64,000 bases of DNA from Salvator merianae (taxonomy: Eukaryota > Chordata > Lepidosauria > Squamata > Teiidae): assembly GCA_003586115.2 (NCBI GenBank), contig QVOM02000103.1, positions 4,177,996-4,241,995 of the forward strand, given 5' to 3'. Below, piece by piece: positions 25,068 to 37,607 of this stretch. Position 1 is the stretch's first letter. Every line of letters begins with the position of its first letter. Below the pieces are notes generated by a model. The model worked only from the letters and a program-made list of their open reading frames with translations, searched no databases and had not been told where the DNA came from. Position numbers and translations under genes: made by a program.

Positions 25068-25250
25068 TAGAGATGTGGAAAATTCATTTCACCTTTTCAA
25101 GTTCAATCGAATATTTCGTATTCGTGGATATTCAAATCAAATTAAAAAATGTGATTTTTCACATGTTCAGAGTTCAATCAAAAGTAACCTGTTTCTACCT
25201 TTGCGAAAGCAGAATATTCAATTGAACATTTGTGTTTTTGTGACTTAACC
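25068..25250. repeat. TAGAGATGTG-start repeat, AT-rich
   Basis: Begins TAGAGATGTGGAAAATTC and continues with repeated TTCAATCGAAT/ATTCAAT motifs. The start matches the ends of the elements at 37182 and 54441. The right end is unclear, so family membership is tentative. Confidence 0.4.
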
Positions 25251-25440
25251 TATGAAAAGGATCCTGATCCAGGCTATTCAGATGCACCCTAAATTTGTTC
25301 CAGCGTAGAATAACATATTCAATATGTGTTAGTGTGTTTCACTTAATAATTTTAAAAAATCATGAAAGGACTAATTTTTGACCAGTCAAATCTCATCAGT
25401 GATGTGTTGGTGAACAGCTAGTTGCAACAAACTCAACAAA

Positions 25441-25905
25441 GGGTATTTCTGTACTCCACAGAGGCAATCTGGATCCGCTGCTCCAGATCATTCAATCAAT
25501 CCCAAGGCTGGGCCAGATTGTCCTCAAACCAAAATAGTGCCATCCAGGCTTCACTGCTGGTCTCCACAAACTCTGACAGCCAAGAATGAAAGTTCTTCAC
25601 CTCAGAACCCTGGGGACTCATTTCGGTGGTGCACCTTTGTGTTGCCAAAGTAGGTCTCCCAGAATATGGAGGTGTGGACCTTCTGCGCACCTCCATGATC
25701 TGGATCACCAGCTGCTAGTATGGTGGGTAGACCTGTTTAATCAGGTCCACCAGTTATCTAAATCAGGAGCCTCCTGATCTGGATTACACTCTGTCTGGTG
25801 CAGATAAAGTGTACTAGCAGGGTGTGTGGGGTCTCACATATTTCATCCTAATGTGTAGAAGGGACCTCTTCTTAATGTAGATCTACAGTGAATACAGAAA
25901 GGTCC
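25441..25905. mobile_element. MITE, TTTCTGTACTCCAC termini, AAA flanks
   Basis: The left end GGGTATTTCTGTACTCCAC and right end GTGAATACAGAAAGGTCC are imperfect inverted repeats. Both are flanked by AAA. The interior shares the CTTCACCTCAGAACCCTGGG and TAGACCTGTTTAATCAGGTC blocks with the copies at 24553 and 44617. It is 465 bp long. Confidence 0.7.
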
Positions 25906-26025
25906 AAAGCCAAGACTTTCTTATTTCAGGAAGAGTGAGGGGAACAGCAGAAAAGGCTTACCCCCTTGTTAATACTAGATGCATCTCTACAAATGTGAAG
26001 GGTTGGATTCATCTCTTCAAATATT

Positions 26026-26205
26026 GGCCCTTTCTGCACTTGGCCTTATTCCAGATTATATCTCAGACTAGGGACCTGCCATCAGCATGCTAGCGCAGAC
26101 TATGGTGGACCCTGGGCAAGACCTTTTATAGTTTGCACTAGTATGTGGATGGCAGGTCCCTATTCTGAGATATAATCCACAATAAGGCCAAGTGCAGAAA
26201 GGGCC
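26026..26205. mobile_element. 180-bp hairpin MITE, ATT duplication
   Basis: The arms GGCCCTTTCTGCACTTGGCC and GGCCAAGTGCAGAAAGGGCC are perfectly complementary over 20 nt. Pairing continues with few mismatches through TTATTC(C/T)...ATTATATCTCAGA and AGGGACCTGCCATC to a short central loop. ATT flanks both ends. A transcript would fold into a long hairpin. Confidence 0.85.
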
Positions 26206-28499
26206 ATTGTTGTCTTCCCAGTATGACTGTGTACTTTTCAACATTTCACACATGAAAAGAGGGATTATTGATTCACTTTCCATGCCCACTCTACCATAAA
26301 TTAGTGAAGGCATTTGAACATATACAATGCAGTGTTATTCTGCTTATTTATTTTGATATGTATATTTAGAGAGCATTAGAAGTGGTTTTGTGATTTTCCA
26401 AACTATTCTAGTCTCTTGTTCTTAGCCACCTCTATTAGCATGAAAGATTCCCATGACACAATGAACCAGAAATACTATACATGAGAAACTGGAGCGCAGG
26501 TATAGCCTAGGTATAGACAGAGACCTTAAAAAGACACATCCACTGAAAGCACATTTTGAGAAATGGCAGGAAGTTCTGAAGAGACCAAATTTCTGTTAGG
26601 AACAATTTTAAAAGACTAATTTATGCCCAAATGGGAAGAGATACAAAAGGTGGCTGGTGTGCATGGATGCCAAATTTCTGGTGAAAGTGCTTCAAAATAG
26701 GCCATCTTCTTCAATCCTTGGCAAGACAAAAATCCAGTGTATAGAGTGTGGTGGGTAATTTAACTTTAATTTTAAAAAAAATACTTTAACTTTAGAATAA
26801 CTTTTCTAAAACATTTCTATATCACTTCTTCATTTAATTAAAACCTCAAAGTGGTTTACAATATGATTTAAAAACAGCAAAAGTTATATTGGTGACATTT
26901 TAAAACAAGGTTAAAATCCATTAAAATAGTGGAGGATGAGATGAAGTAATCCAGGGTGAGTAATATGGAATTCATGGAAACTGAAGGCAAGAGAAAATTC
27001 AGCACAATGTGTTGTGGTGTGCAGCCATAGCAGTGCAGTGTTTAGTTGTGGTACTAAAGCTGCCTGCCTCTGACATCATAGGCCATAGTGGGGTAAGGTG
27101 ACACCCATAACTAATACAAAAATAAATCAAAGTTCACACTGAAATTAACTGAAGTTCAAAAGCCATTAACATACTTGAAAATTGCTTAGTGATTGAATTG
27201 CTTACTGTTAACATTTTGCATAAATTCTCAGCCTCTGCCAAAACAGTTATAAAAGAACAGAGAAGGCCACAAGACCTCAGTAACAAATCTGCCTGTAGTA
27301 ATGTAGCAGTGATGTTTTTATGATTCAGGTAAAATATAATGTGAACTTTTGATATCAGTCTTGCCATTTACCACAAGACGTCAGCTTGTCATTTGAAAAC
27401 ATTGCTTCTTTTTATTTTATTTTATTTTGGTCATATAAATCAAAATGCTGTGTGACGCAAGTATGATGCTTTGGAAAGATCTAATCTTCATAAAATTAAA
27501 GCTGTATCTCATACCAGTTTCCTTCCTATATATTATGTGATAAACTCATAAAACAACATTTTTAAAGGCCAGTGGGTCACTCAAGTACGATAACAAAGAG
27601 CTTCCAGAGGTGGCACAGAATTGGCTCGGCAGGAAATTATGTTGTACTGGAAACCAGACAGGAAGTCTTACAGATTTCTGAGAAGCCCACAAGGTAGCTA
27701 CAACTTTCATTTTATGATTAAATCTACAAATCTGTTCAGCTTTGTTCATCGTTGTTCATACAACCAATACAGCGTTGTATTGGTTAGAGATATTCCTTAT
27801 AGGAAGAAGATGACAACTTTATGTAGTTGAAGCTTGAGATCTGAAAACAAAAATCTGCATGTACAACAACTGACTATAAGCATTGTACTTTGAGTATGGA
27901 TATTCTGTGCTTATCAAATGTTATGGTCATAACTGATTATTTTGCCAGCATTGTCATCTAGTGAAATGTTTTGCTTTTTTTTAAGGATATGTGAGCAACC
28001 CTGCTGGATAGATATTTTGTTGGAAAACCCACAAGCAGAATAAGGGCAGAATAGCCCTATTTTCTAGGAACTGGTCTCCAAAAACTTGGTTTGGGGTGGT
28101 AACTTTTAATTGAGTCATTATAGTAGTTAAATTTTTAAAAGAAGTTTGCACATCTGTTTTGTTTTTCACTCTTTTGGTTCTTCTAATACACTGCTTATGT
28201 TTATATTATATATAAATGTATATTTCTTTTAAAAGTAAGCAGCACATTTTCTTCCATTTATAAGACTTTTTGCATTTCAAGATGATTAAATTGATATTTC
28301 ATCAGTGCACACCAATATAAAGACCAAATAATTGATTAAAATGCATCGAGCAGTTTATAGCTAGCAGATTGTTTATATTTACACTTAACATTTGTTCAGC
28401 AAAATAAAGAACGTCATTATTTGTTTTATTTAAAATATTTCTGTCTAATTTCTCTTAAAAACATCTCAAGAAGCTTAGAAACTAGTATAAAAACAAGAT

Positions 28500-29100
28500 T
28501 AAATATTCTTAAAGACTGTGCTAGGAACAATGTTAAAGACAGTGGTGGTGCTGAAGAAGTATTAGGATGAGAGGGGAAAAAAAACAGAAGACACATAAAG
28601 ACCAGGCACTCATAAAGAGAAATCTTTCTGAATAAAAAATGGTTTTCAGTAGGCCCCTAAAGAGAGTAGTACTAAGTGCCACACCCATATCAGAGGGGAG
28701 AATATTAAAGGGAAGTGCCACCTCAGAGAAGGCCTGGCTATGAGTAACTGCAAGAAATTAGTGAATTCTGCAGCAGGGCTTCTCTGAAGGAACTTGATGA
28801 TCTTACCAGTCTCTAACAGTGAAGATAATCTGTTAGGTACCCAAATCCCAAGCAGTTTATAATGCAACCTTGTACTGATCCAGTACAATTAATTATGCAG
28901 AGTTGTAATGTGTGCAAAGGAGCTAATCCAGTCAGCAATGTCACTGCTGCATTTTGCACCAACAGAACTGGGTAGAAAAGCAGACCCAGACAGAAACATT
29001 GCATGAAGTTACCAGTGGATGGAGATATCTATCCATGGAAGTCACCTGGGCCTCCAGTGACAATTATTACTTTAGATTACTTCTTTAGATGAGCAACACT
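28500..29100 (-). mobile_element. L2-like LINE ORF2 C-terminal fragment, antisense
   Basis: The minus strand encodes VQNAAVTLLTGLAPLHTLQL, matching the LVQNAAARLLTG block of L2-type ORF2. In another frame it encodes VALPFNILPSDMGVALSTTL and then FRGLLKTIF, corresponding to the WNSLPxxxR...FRxxLKT end. The copy is frameshifted and more diverged than that at 23283. Antisense homology may continue to about 29460. Confidence 0.65.
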
Positions 29101-30202
29101 ATCTAAAACAGGCAAACTCCTCAATTCTTGAACTCCAGAACTTCCTACCTATAGATTCTCCAGTTTTTCAGCTACAACATGTTGGCTCTGAGTCAAAACA
29201 TCACTCAATCCAGGCACCAATTCAGGATGGCCACAGGCTTAATTTATATGATATGGAGACCAGGAGCTGAATGCCATCTCACCCCAAAACTCCAAATGAC
29301 CAATCCTAGTGGCTTCGTAGAGATTCTAAATTACGCTAGGAACAGAAAAGCATCCACAAGCTGGAGGACAAGGCATGGAAGCACAGTCATCCTGTTTCCT
29401 GACTACATCCCATGGAGAAGATCCAGAATTATACCTTTGCAAATGGTATCATAAGCTTCTGGAAAATTAAACAGAATCAATTAAAGTTACTCTCCCTCTG
29501 TCTTTCTTCTAGGCAAAGTCATTTATCAGGGTGACTAAGCATGAAATCATCTTAAACTGGATTTGAACCCAGTTTAAAATAATTAGGTTCTTCTCCAATA
29601 TATTAACTCTACTACCGGTGCCCCCTGCACACACAGATTAAACTTCTTTTGTCAATCCACATTCATGTATAGGGTTATTTCTCATGTCATATATATAAGC
29701 TACTCTCTCCAATAACAGGATTCATAAAAGAATCATTTATTTCCCTTATGAGATTTTTAAGGGCTCATTCATTTTGGCCTCCCTTCTTTTGTGTGTACAT
29801 AGAGGCTCCACCCACATAGCCAATAATGGGTAATCTGTGTGTGCAAGGGAGGGCAGGGGGGCTGCAGGTTCTCACTCCAGGGGCATTTGCATCCTACCCA
29901 AGCTCTGAAAGGAGGAAAGCAGGAAAAAAACAGAGTCAGTATCAGGCCAACATACATCATATTGCACCAGCCTGATGTTAACTCAAAAGGCCAGACTTTA
30001 AGGGTGTTTTCACTGGACCACTCCAGTGAGACTGGCTCAGCAGGAGTGTTCCACCTCCTGATAAAATCCACTTGTCTGAGAATAAGGCTCTTCACGTTTG
30101 GACAGCTGTTCCAGGACAGTCCCTGTGCCAGCTCTGAGGGTATACTTAATTATGGCTATGTACAAGTTCTAATTAACAGACCATTGTCCTTTCCACAATG
30201 AA

Positions 30203-30204
<2 letters not shown>

Positions 30205-30243
<39 letters not shown>
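30205..30243. repeat. (GA)n microsatellite
   Basis: About 18 uninterrupted GA units. Confidence 0.98.
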
Positions 30244-30245
<2 letters not shown>

Positions 30246-30728
30246 CTTAAGCTTTTAAAAGATAGCTTCAGATTAACAAAAATCAAATTGATCCCAGAGA
30301 CTATACTCACATCCACAGGCTACAACAAAGTTCTTGTTGAAACTTTGTAAAGTTCATAGGTATACATTTACTGAAAATATAAACTACATTTTTAAGAAAA
30401 ATGTTTGAAATTACTTGCATCTTCAGTGCATCACTTCACTTAGAGGCAGATTTGATTTCTTTAAAAGCAACAGCCTGGATCACTAAAATTAGTTATTGTT
30501 TGAAGCTGTTGTTTTGTTTTGTTTTCTCCAGCAGGACTGGCTCCTGCTATACTCAATGACTACTTTCAGTTAAGCTGGAAAAAGAGTATTGAAGCAAAAC
30601 TTTTGATACCGGATCCCTCTTCAGCCATGTTGCTAGTGATCAGTTAGAAGAATATTAGAGATGCACTCAAGATATGTATTTGGGATCTTGAATTCCAAAA
30701 TGATAATACTTTGATGCATAGAAAATAT

Positions 30729-30862
30729 GGAGCTTTCTGCACTTTCTACCTTAGAATGGGATTATTATAGTCCAGCTGCTCCTGCTGAAGCACTCCACAG
30801 CTATACCAGGAGCAGCTGGACTATAATTATACCATTCTAAGGTAGAAAGTGCAGAAAGGCCC
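30729..30862. mobile_element. 134-bp hairpin MITE, TAT duplication
   Basis: The arms CTTTCTGCACTTTCTACCTT and AAGGTAGAAAGTGCAGAAAG are perfectly complementary. The inner arms CAGCTGCTCCTG and CAGGAGCAGCTG also pair, leaving a loop of about 20 nt. TAT flanks both ends (30726-30728, 30863-30865). Confidence 0.85.
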
Positions 30863-32149
30863 TATGTTCCCTACACCATCACTTGCAATACAATATTTAG
30901 CTATCTTACAGGTTTCTGTGCAATGCAGAACATTTACAAAAAGTTTTCTACCCCTACTCATTCTGTGTCACTTCCTTGGCAGATTTGATACCTTTTGCTG
31001 GTTATCTCCAAACTACATATTGTAAGAATATGACTAAACTTTGTGATAGTGCCTTTAAAATGAAAAATCATTTAAAAATAAGATTCCATTAAAATAAAAT
31101 TTATAACTTCTAATTCAGGATTCAGGGCTAAGTGATTTTATTCATTTAGTGATTAATTTGTTTTGGCTACTTGCTTGATTCGATGTTTGTAAACATTTTC
31201 ATCAAAGTGTGTGATAAATTAATTGAATAGTTATGTCCACAGGATAAAATACAAATACATCTGTTGAAGTTATTCATTGATCAGCAGGAATCAAACACAG
31301 TGGGCAAACATATTACAATTTAAACCTTAGGATGGCACAATGTGCTGAAATAATATGAAATAAGATATTGTCTGGAAAAATGTGCAGTTTGTTTTATGCA
31401 TTAGATTTTTAGGAAGTATCTAGAAAAAGAGGAGAGCAACCAATATGGTTTCCAGCCAGTTCAGAAGCCAAGACCTGTGAGGGATAAGTGAAGCAATGAC
31501 TGACCACAGTCAATGTGTGATAAAGAATTGCTCAAGAATTGCTTAAGCTTTCTTCAGTACACCCTTGGTATATATAGCTCTAGCACCTACCTGTTTTGCA
31601 TAGCCACTAGTCATAACAACAGCTGCTTCAAATACTGATAAGTACATGTTTATAGCTATCATTGCCTCTTCCTGACAGCTGGCTGTACACCCCCGTACCT
31701 TTCCCAGGCTCTTTGGAGCCTGGGAAGATTTCCATTCTTCAAGGTCTTATTTATCCAGGCCATGGAGAATTTATCCAGCTCCCGAGACAGGTTTGCCTAT
31801 CTCTGGCTAAATCAACCCTACAGATAAGTAGGGAAATAAATATGGTTAACGCAAATGTGCATCATATTTGTGTGACAGCACTCTTCTTTGTCAGGCACAC
31901 CACAGTCTTAAGAGGAGAAACACTTATTTCAGTTGCCTCAGGGGCCAGGCTAGATCTGTTGGATTTAACTTACAAAAGAAGTAGATTTTACTTGAACAGA
32001 GGGAGAATGCTAGTGAAGGTACTAGTTCTCTACAGTGGAACTAGTGGGCTCACACTTTATAGAACTTTTCAACAGAAGCTAGAAAACCCACTGATAGGAA
32101 AGGGGGCAATAATAACAACAACCACCTTCACTTTGGCCATTTCCACACA

Positions 32150-32640
32150 GGAAGGGGAAGGGAGCTTCAACCATACCGTGCTTCTGTTTTTGCTTTAATA
32201 CAAGCAGTCACTTCTCTTGAATCTGTAGTATGTTGTCCACATTCAAACAGATACCTCTCTCTGGCAGTTTGTGTTGAGGGCCTACCCAGGTACCATTTGA
32301 CAAGTGGGGGAGGCTTGTTCCCTTGCATGGCAGTATCAGCTGGGATTTTGAGGGACCAAACACCACCAAGGGGACCAGTAAGACTTTCTTGCTGGCAGTG
32401 GCAGTGGTAGTGCAGTGGTTGCTGCCACAAGAGCAGGAGAGTTTGAAGAGCTTTCAGGGCTCTTCAAACCACTCTGCCACTACAGCTGCATAGTAGGGGA
32501 AGAGCATAGTGTCCATGCAGATGCTGTACTTTTCCTCCATACTGAATGTGAAATGAGGATAGAGTGTCTCTGAGCATTCAAGGCACCATAAAGACACCAT
32601 GTGGACCTTACCATTAATTCTGAAATTGTACTTTAAATTC
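32150..32640. repeat. Interspersed repeat related to 52480-52640
   Basis: It shares a right part with 52490-52640: AGCATAGTG..., then TTTTCCTCCATACTGAATGT, an AATGAGG block and GGTGTC-like end. It begins near GGCCATTTCCACACAGGAAG, a terminus-like sequence similar to the start of the MITE at 51289. It may be a DNA transposon with poorly kept ends. Confidence 0.45.
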
Positions 32641-32859
32641 ATTCAAAGAAACCAGTTTTAATTACACAAGTTTATTAATAGAGTTGTTCAACTAAATTAG
32701 AATGAATTTATTATTGATGACAGTTTGCTAATTTACCTGCAGTGTTTTCTGACTTTCCCCCCCCACCAAAGATATGTATTTTTATGTCTATTTTAATGTC
32801 TATTTTAATCTGGGATATTTTTAATTTTCAAAATGTTAATGAATAGTGTTCTTTTCATT

Positions 32860-33260
32860 AAACTTGACAAGGTAATAAAATGCAACACTGTTGATCTGTC
32901 AGTTTTGTCACTACTCATAATCTCATCAGCAATTTAAGACCATATTAATGTAACCTCTTAGAAGGATGTGTCATGGTAAACGTCTGCCAGGAGTCAAGTC
33001 GGCATGAAATAAATCTGTTCAAGCCTGAGGGTCAGGAACTTTCCACTGCGTTATGGATGATAAACTCTAATTAATTCCATGGTCCTCTTTGAAGCATGTA
33101 CTGTCTGTGAATAATACGTGATGAGGTGTTGATAAAAATATGACTTCAGGTTTAACCTTTGACTCTTTGTTGTAGTTTGTCTACCAATGTGCTGCTATTT
33201 TCTGAACTGGGTACTTCATTTCTCAACCTGTTCAGATGGCAAAAGAAAAGGGATACACTT
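32860..33260. other. Candidate conserved non-coding block
   Basis: A repeat-free stretch with AT-rich homeodomain-type sites (CTCTAATTAATTCC) and CATCAGCAATTTAAG, with mixed composition. Proposed only because of its unusual freedom from recognisable repeats and its motif content. Confidence 0.25.
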
Positions 33261-34624
33261 TTTGGTTTGGCTTTTATGACAAATTACCATTTCAAGATTT
33301 TCAGTGGATGAGACGGAAATTCACAGCAAAATTTAAGATCTTACTTTTAGATCTGTCCAGCATTAAATGACAAACAATCAAATCTGAATGGCATTTAAGT
33401 GAATTTAGTGTTATAAATTTATTATCAACTATAGCAATTATACCAACACAGACTGAACTCTGTCAGGTATATCCATACGCAACCTTATGTTTTTCAAATG
33501 AAGAATCTTGTCCCTTTGGCATGCCTACTAAGCAGCTAGGCTCATATATTTAGAAAGCAGGGCAGAAACAGCACTGCATATAACTAGAATTCACTGCCAC
33601 TAAAGTGGAAATGGAAGCTTTCTCTGTTGTGAGTGGTTCTTAAAATACTGAATTTTCTATGCCAGCACAGATATATGACTCACCTACAGTGGATTTCAAA
33701 CCTAGAAAACGTTTATTTTATTTTGTTTGATCTTGAATTTAAAGCTTATGTTGTTATTCTGTTATATTATTTTCTTCTGCTGTTGTGTTAATATCCACTA
33801 CTCTTGTTTCACACTTGCTTTATTGTTTTCATTATAAAGAGTTGCTTGACATTTTGTTACACTTTACAATGTAATTAACCACCTTGGAGTTGTGTTTTAC
33901 AATAAGAGCTGGGATGAAAATGTTCCTAATAAATATTTAGATATATGTGAACAAAGATGCCACTTTTATGCCAAGTAGACTTTTTACCTAGAGTTGTTTG
34001 TGTGGATGCTTTCACAGCAGCTTTGTATACCCTTGATCATAAAGCATTTCAGGCAGAACGAACTGCATTGTAACTTTGCATTCTAGTGTGATTAAGTAAC
34101 AATAAAAACTTGGTTGTGCAGCTAGTAGAAATGTCTTAGATAATATTTTAAATCCCTGAGGCTACTGTTTTCTAATTAGAGGATGTGAAATACTTTACCC
34201 CCAGAATGATTCAACCCAGTGAAGGAAATAATATTCTAGTTTTTTGTTTTGTTTTGTTTTTAAAAAATGTTGCTGTTTTTTTATGGAAATGTTAGTTGTC
34301 ATCAGCACTGGTAAATGATTCTGCAGTTTGTGGATGGTGGAGTTGTTTTGCAGTCCGCTTATTTTTAATCCCTACACCCAAGCAATATATGTTATTAGCC
34401 TGATTTCTGCAGGGATTTTTCCTCGCAGTGTGGTAAGGGTGTTAAAATTGGAAAATTATAGTATATAATTGTATTTTTCAAACTGGGTTGAAAGATATAT
34501 CTATACTTTTTACCTGGCTGGAGTACAAAGTTACTCGATCCATACTGATGAGGATTAATTACTGTCATTTCTTTTCTATGGTAAAGTCACTGGTGGAAAA
34601 ATGCTATGAAACTTGCAAGATTAG

Positions 34625-34804
34625 GGCCCTTTCTGCACTGAGCCTTATTCTGGATTAGTTCCCATAAGAGGGACCTGCCATCTGCATGTTAATGCAGACT
34701 ATGGTAGGCACAGGGCTGGACCTGCTGTAGTCTGCACTAGCATGTGGATTACAAGTCTCTATTACAGGATATAACCCAGAATAAGACCCAGTGCAGAAAG
34801 GGTC
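34625..34804. mobile_element. 180-bp hairpin MITE, TAG duplication
   Basis: Same length and arms as the element at 26026-26205 (CCCTTTCTGCACTG...CAGTGCAGAAAGGGTC; AGGGACCTGCCATCTGCATG in the left half). TAG flanks both ends (34622-34624, 34805-34807). It is more diverged between arms than the 26026 copy. Confidence 0.85.
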
Positions 34805-35499
34805 TAGATTGTTGTAAAGATTGCTAAGAGTATATATGTGGAGGTGTTCACCAGCTGCAGAAGATGTGCTTACCTGATTGCAATCATACCTATTGGCACT
34901 TTGCTCCTTTCCCGTAGCTTCTGAAAGGCAGGTGAGCACTCACCCCCTTTTTGTCCACAAGCCTAGACATAAAGAATGGCTCCTAACTGAGGAGCTCTTT
35001 CTGCCATTTAGATACACTATTTTGCATATCTCAGGTACATGTAAGAAATGCAGAGATGCTTTTAAATAATTAAATGCTTAAGTGTAAATTTTCTCTCCTT
35101 TAGCATTTCTTTCTCTCTTTAAAATCATCAGAACCTTGGCTGCCAGTTGCAAAACATGTGCCAATTGCTGGTGAGATTTTCCCTCCTATTTAGAGTTTTG
35201 CTTCATTTCTCCTATAGGTACATACTCACTCAAACACATAACTGGATTTATTGGGGTAACATTTAAATGTTCTTTTAATCTCAGTTCCAGTCTTCCTATG
35301 AACTTCTGATCTCCCAGTCCTCTGCTCCTCCTTGCTTTCCAGCCTTCCCTTCACGTAGGAACCTTCCAGACAGCATTTGTCCAAATCATGGCCTGCAAAA
35401 CTTGGCATGGGTTCCCAATATAGCTTCAGAGCTATCTACCAGTTTATCCAGGGAGCCAACAGGTTGCTGGCATTTTTAAACCTGTTTCTCATGAAGTTA

Positions 35500-35805
35500 G
35501 GTCCTTTCTGTACTTACCTGCCAGCTATCTGGATCAGTACAAAGCCTTGGAGCCTCTGGGGGGGTGCTTTTTCATGGTGCATTATTGCATGCCGCTGAAA
35601 GACACCCCTCAGTAGTCCTGAACACAAGAAGCATGCCTTCTGCATGCCTCTCATGTTCCAGATTAGGGCCACTGGTTCTGTTGATAGGCCCTATTAATTG
35701 GGTCTACTAGAAATCCAGATTAAGGCCTGTCACAGACAAGCAAGGGAACAGCAGACCTGGAGGCCTGTATCCAAACTACGGATTAAGGGCTGTGCAGAAA
35801 GGCCC
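35500..35805. mobile_element. MITE, CCTTTCTGTACTTACC termini, TTA duplication
   Basis: The left end GGTCCTTTCTGTACTTACC and right end TGTGCAGAAAGGCCC are imperfect inverted repeats. TTA flanks both ends (35497-35499 and 35806-35808). The 306-bp interior has the TGATAGGCCCTATTAATTGG block also seen in other members of this group. Confidence 0.75.
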
Positions 35806-37181
35806 TTAGATGGCATTGAAATAACTGTCATTTGTACCAAGACTACCATTCACATGACAGGCCAGCCAGGCATCCCAGCTACATTTTTGCATTAATTAAC
35901 AAACGAAAACAACAACTGGACCCAGTAGAATCTTCACACTAAGGATCTGTCCATGTACAGTTAAAAAAGAGACTCAAAAGTGACCTAGAGATGGTAGCTG
36001 CCACACATACTAGTGTCCCCATCCCACCTCTGATCCACATTAAAAGTCAGAGAATGCTCTGCCTTTTAACGTAAATTAGAGATGGAGTGGGGAATACTAG
36101 CTGCCATGTGCTACCACCTCTAATCTGCTCTTAAACAGCATTTTAACAGATATGGATGCAGTCTTAATTTTACTAATCAATCACATTGGATTACAAACAG
36201 ATTTTATAGAATACTTAATACTGCTTTTTTATAATATTTTTTTTCATATTGATCTTCCTGAGACCTTTCCCTGAAAGTCTCAGCACTCAGAGATGAGACA
36301 GGTACTCAGTCCATTCTCAATAATGATGCCACGTATATCAAACATTCACCCCTCCCTTGGAAGACCACCTTGTGCTTGCTTCAGGCACCACTGCAGAGTT
36401 TTCATTTGCTTAATGAAAACAAATGAAATTTGTTTAGTATCCAGTGATGACCCGTTGGTGTATAGTCATAAGGTAGCAGAATGATGAAGGCTCTAGTTGA
36501 AAGCCTCATTTTTGTCTTGCCAAACCATTCCCATTGTCTTCTTAGGAACAATGTACTGTATAGTTATTACTGGCATACCTCCAATAGCAGGGGTGTGCAA
36601 AATGCCATTTCAAATACTTTACAGAACAATCTAAGTGGTCCTGTTTCTCTTATATGGTGACTGATTGCTAGGTAGAACACCTAGTAAACTCAGCTGTAAA
36701 GTAAGATGAGCACTTATCTCAACTCATCTTGTTCCTGGAATTTGTAAAAAGTGTTTTGTATACATCTGCCAATTAGAAATGGTGTAATAGGTAGCCAAAT
36801 AATGGTGCTTTCTTTTTTCTTTTCTTAATTTGAATGCTTAATAAATAAAATATAGCAAAGAACATAGAGTGAACTTTCAACTATCAATAAATACATGAAC
36901 AAAAAGTACAAAATTAGTACCACTGGGTAGTAAATGAAATCAAGAAGAAAAGGGAGCAGAAATTAAGTAGGGTAACTTTTCTCAGTATTATCTAAAGTCA
37001 GGGAATTAAAGACTGAGCTTCTCTATGCTGAAGGTAGTTTAGAAGGTTGAGAAAAGGTTTTCCAATATCTGCATAGCATCTATTAAGGGACCCTTGTGGT
37101 CATAAATGATTCACAACAGTTCAGTCCTAACATCCTTTTTCCCCTGTTCTGTCAAATGTTCGTTTGCAGGCAAGTCGCCAT

Positions 37182-37607
37182 TAGAGATGTGCTGAACTGG
37201 TTTGGTCAGTTCACAGTTTACAAGAAGTAAACATTTCGTCCCATCATTAGCGTAGATCCCTATTATCATGGGTAGTCTGCATGATTTGCATGTGAACTGA
37301 ACCACCCTATAGTTTGAAAAAAAAAATGGTTTGAAGTGAACTCAGATCAAGGGTTCTTCCAATATACCAAGTGAATCAAGGGTACTTCATTATGGTTCAC
37401 TTGGTTCACATGTGGATCGAACCACTCAGTAGTTTGAAAAAATGGTTCAAAGTGATCCTGAACCAAGAGTTGTTCTAACGAGCCAAATGAACTGAACACT
37501 CTGTAGTTTGAAAACAAAAAACAAAAACGATTTGAAGCAAACCTGAACTAAGGGTAATTAGTTTGATTTGAACTGAACCACTAAATTTCAGTTCATGCAC
37601 ATTTCTA
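37182..37607. mobile_element. TAGAGATGTGC-terminated element with GGTTTGAA repeats
   Basis: The ends TAGAGATGTGCTGAACTGG and, inverted, CTAGAAATGTGCATGAACTG are near-identical. The interior has three to four diverged tandem units of about 90-110 bp, each with GTAGTTTGAAAA, ATGGTTTGAAGTGA and CTGAACCAAGGG-like blocks. No coding sequence. The structure suggests a non-autonomous DNA transposon carrying a minisatellite. Confidence 0.65.
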
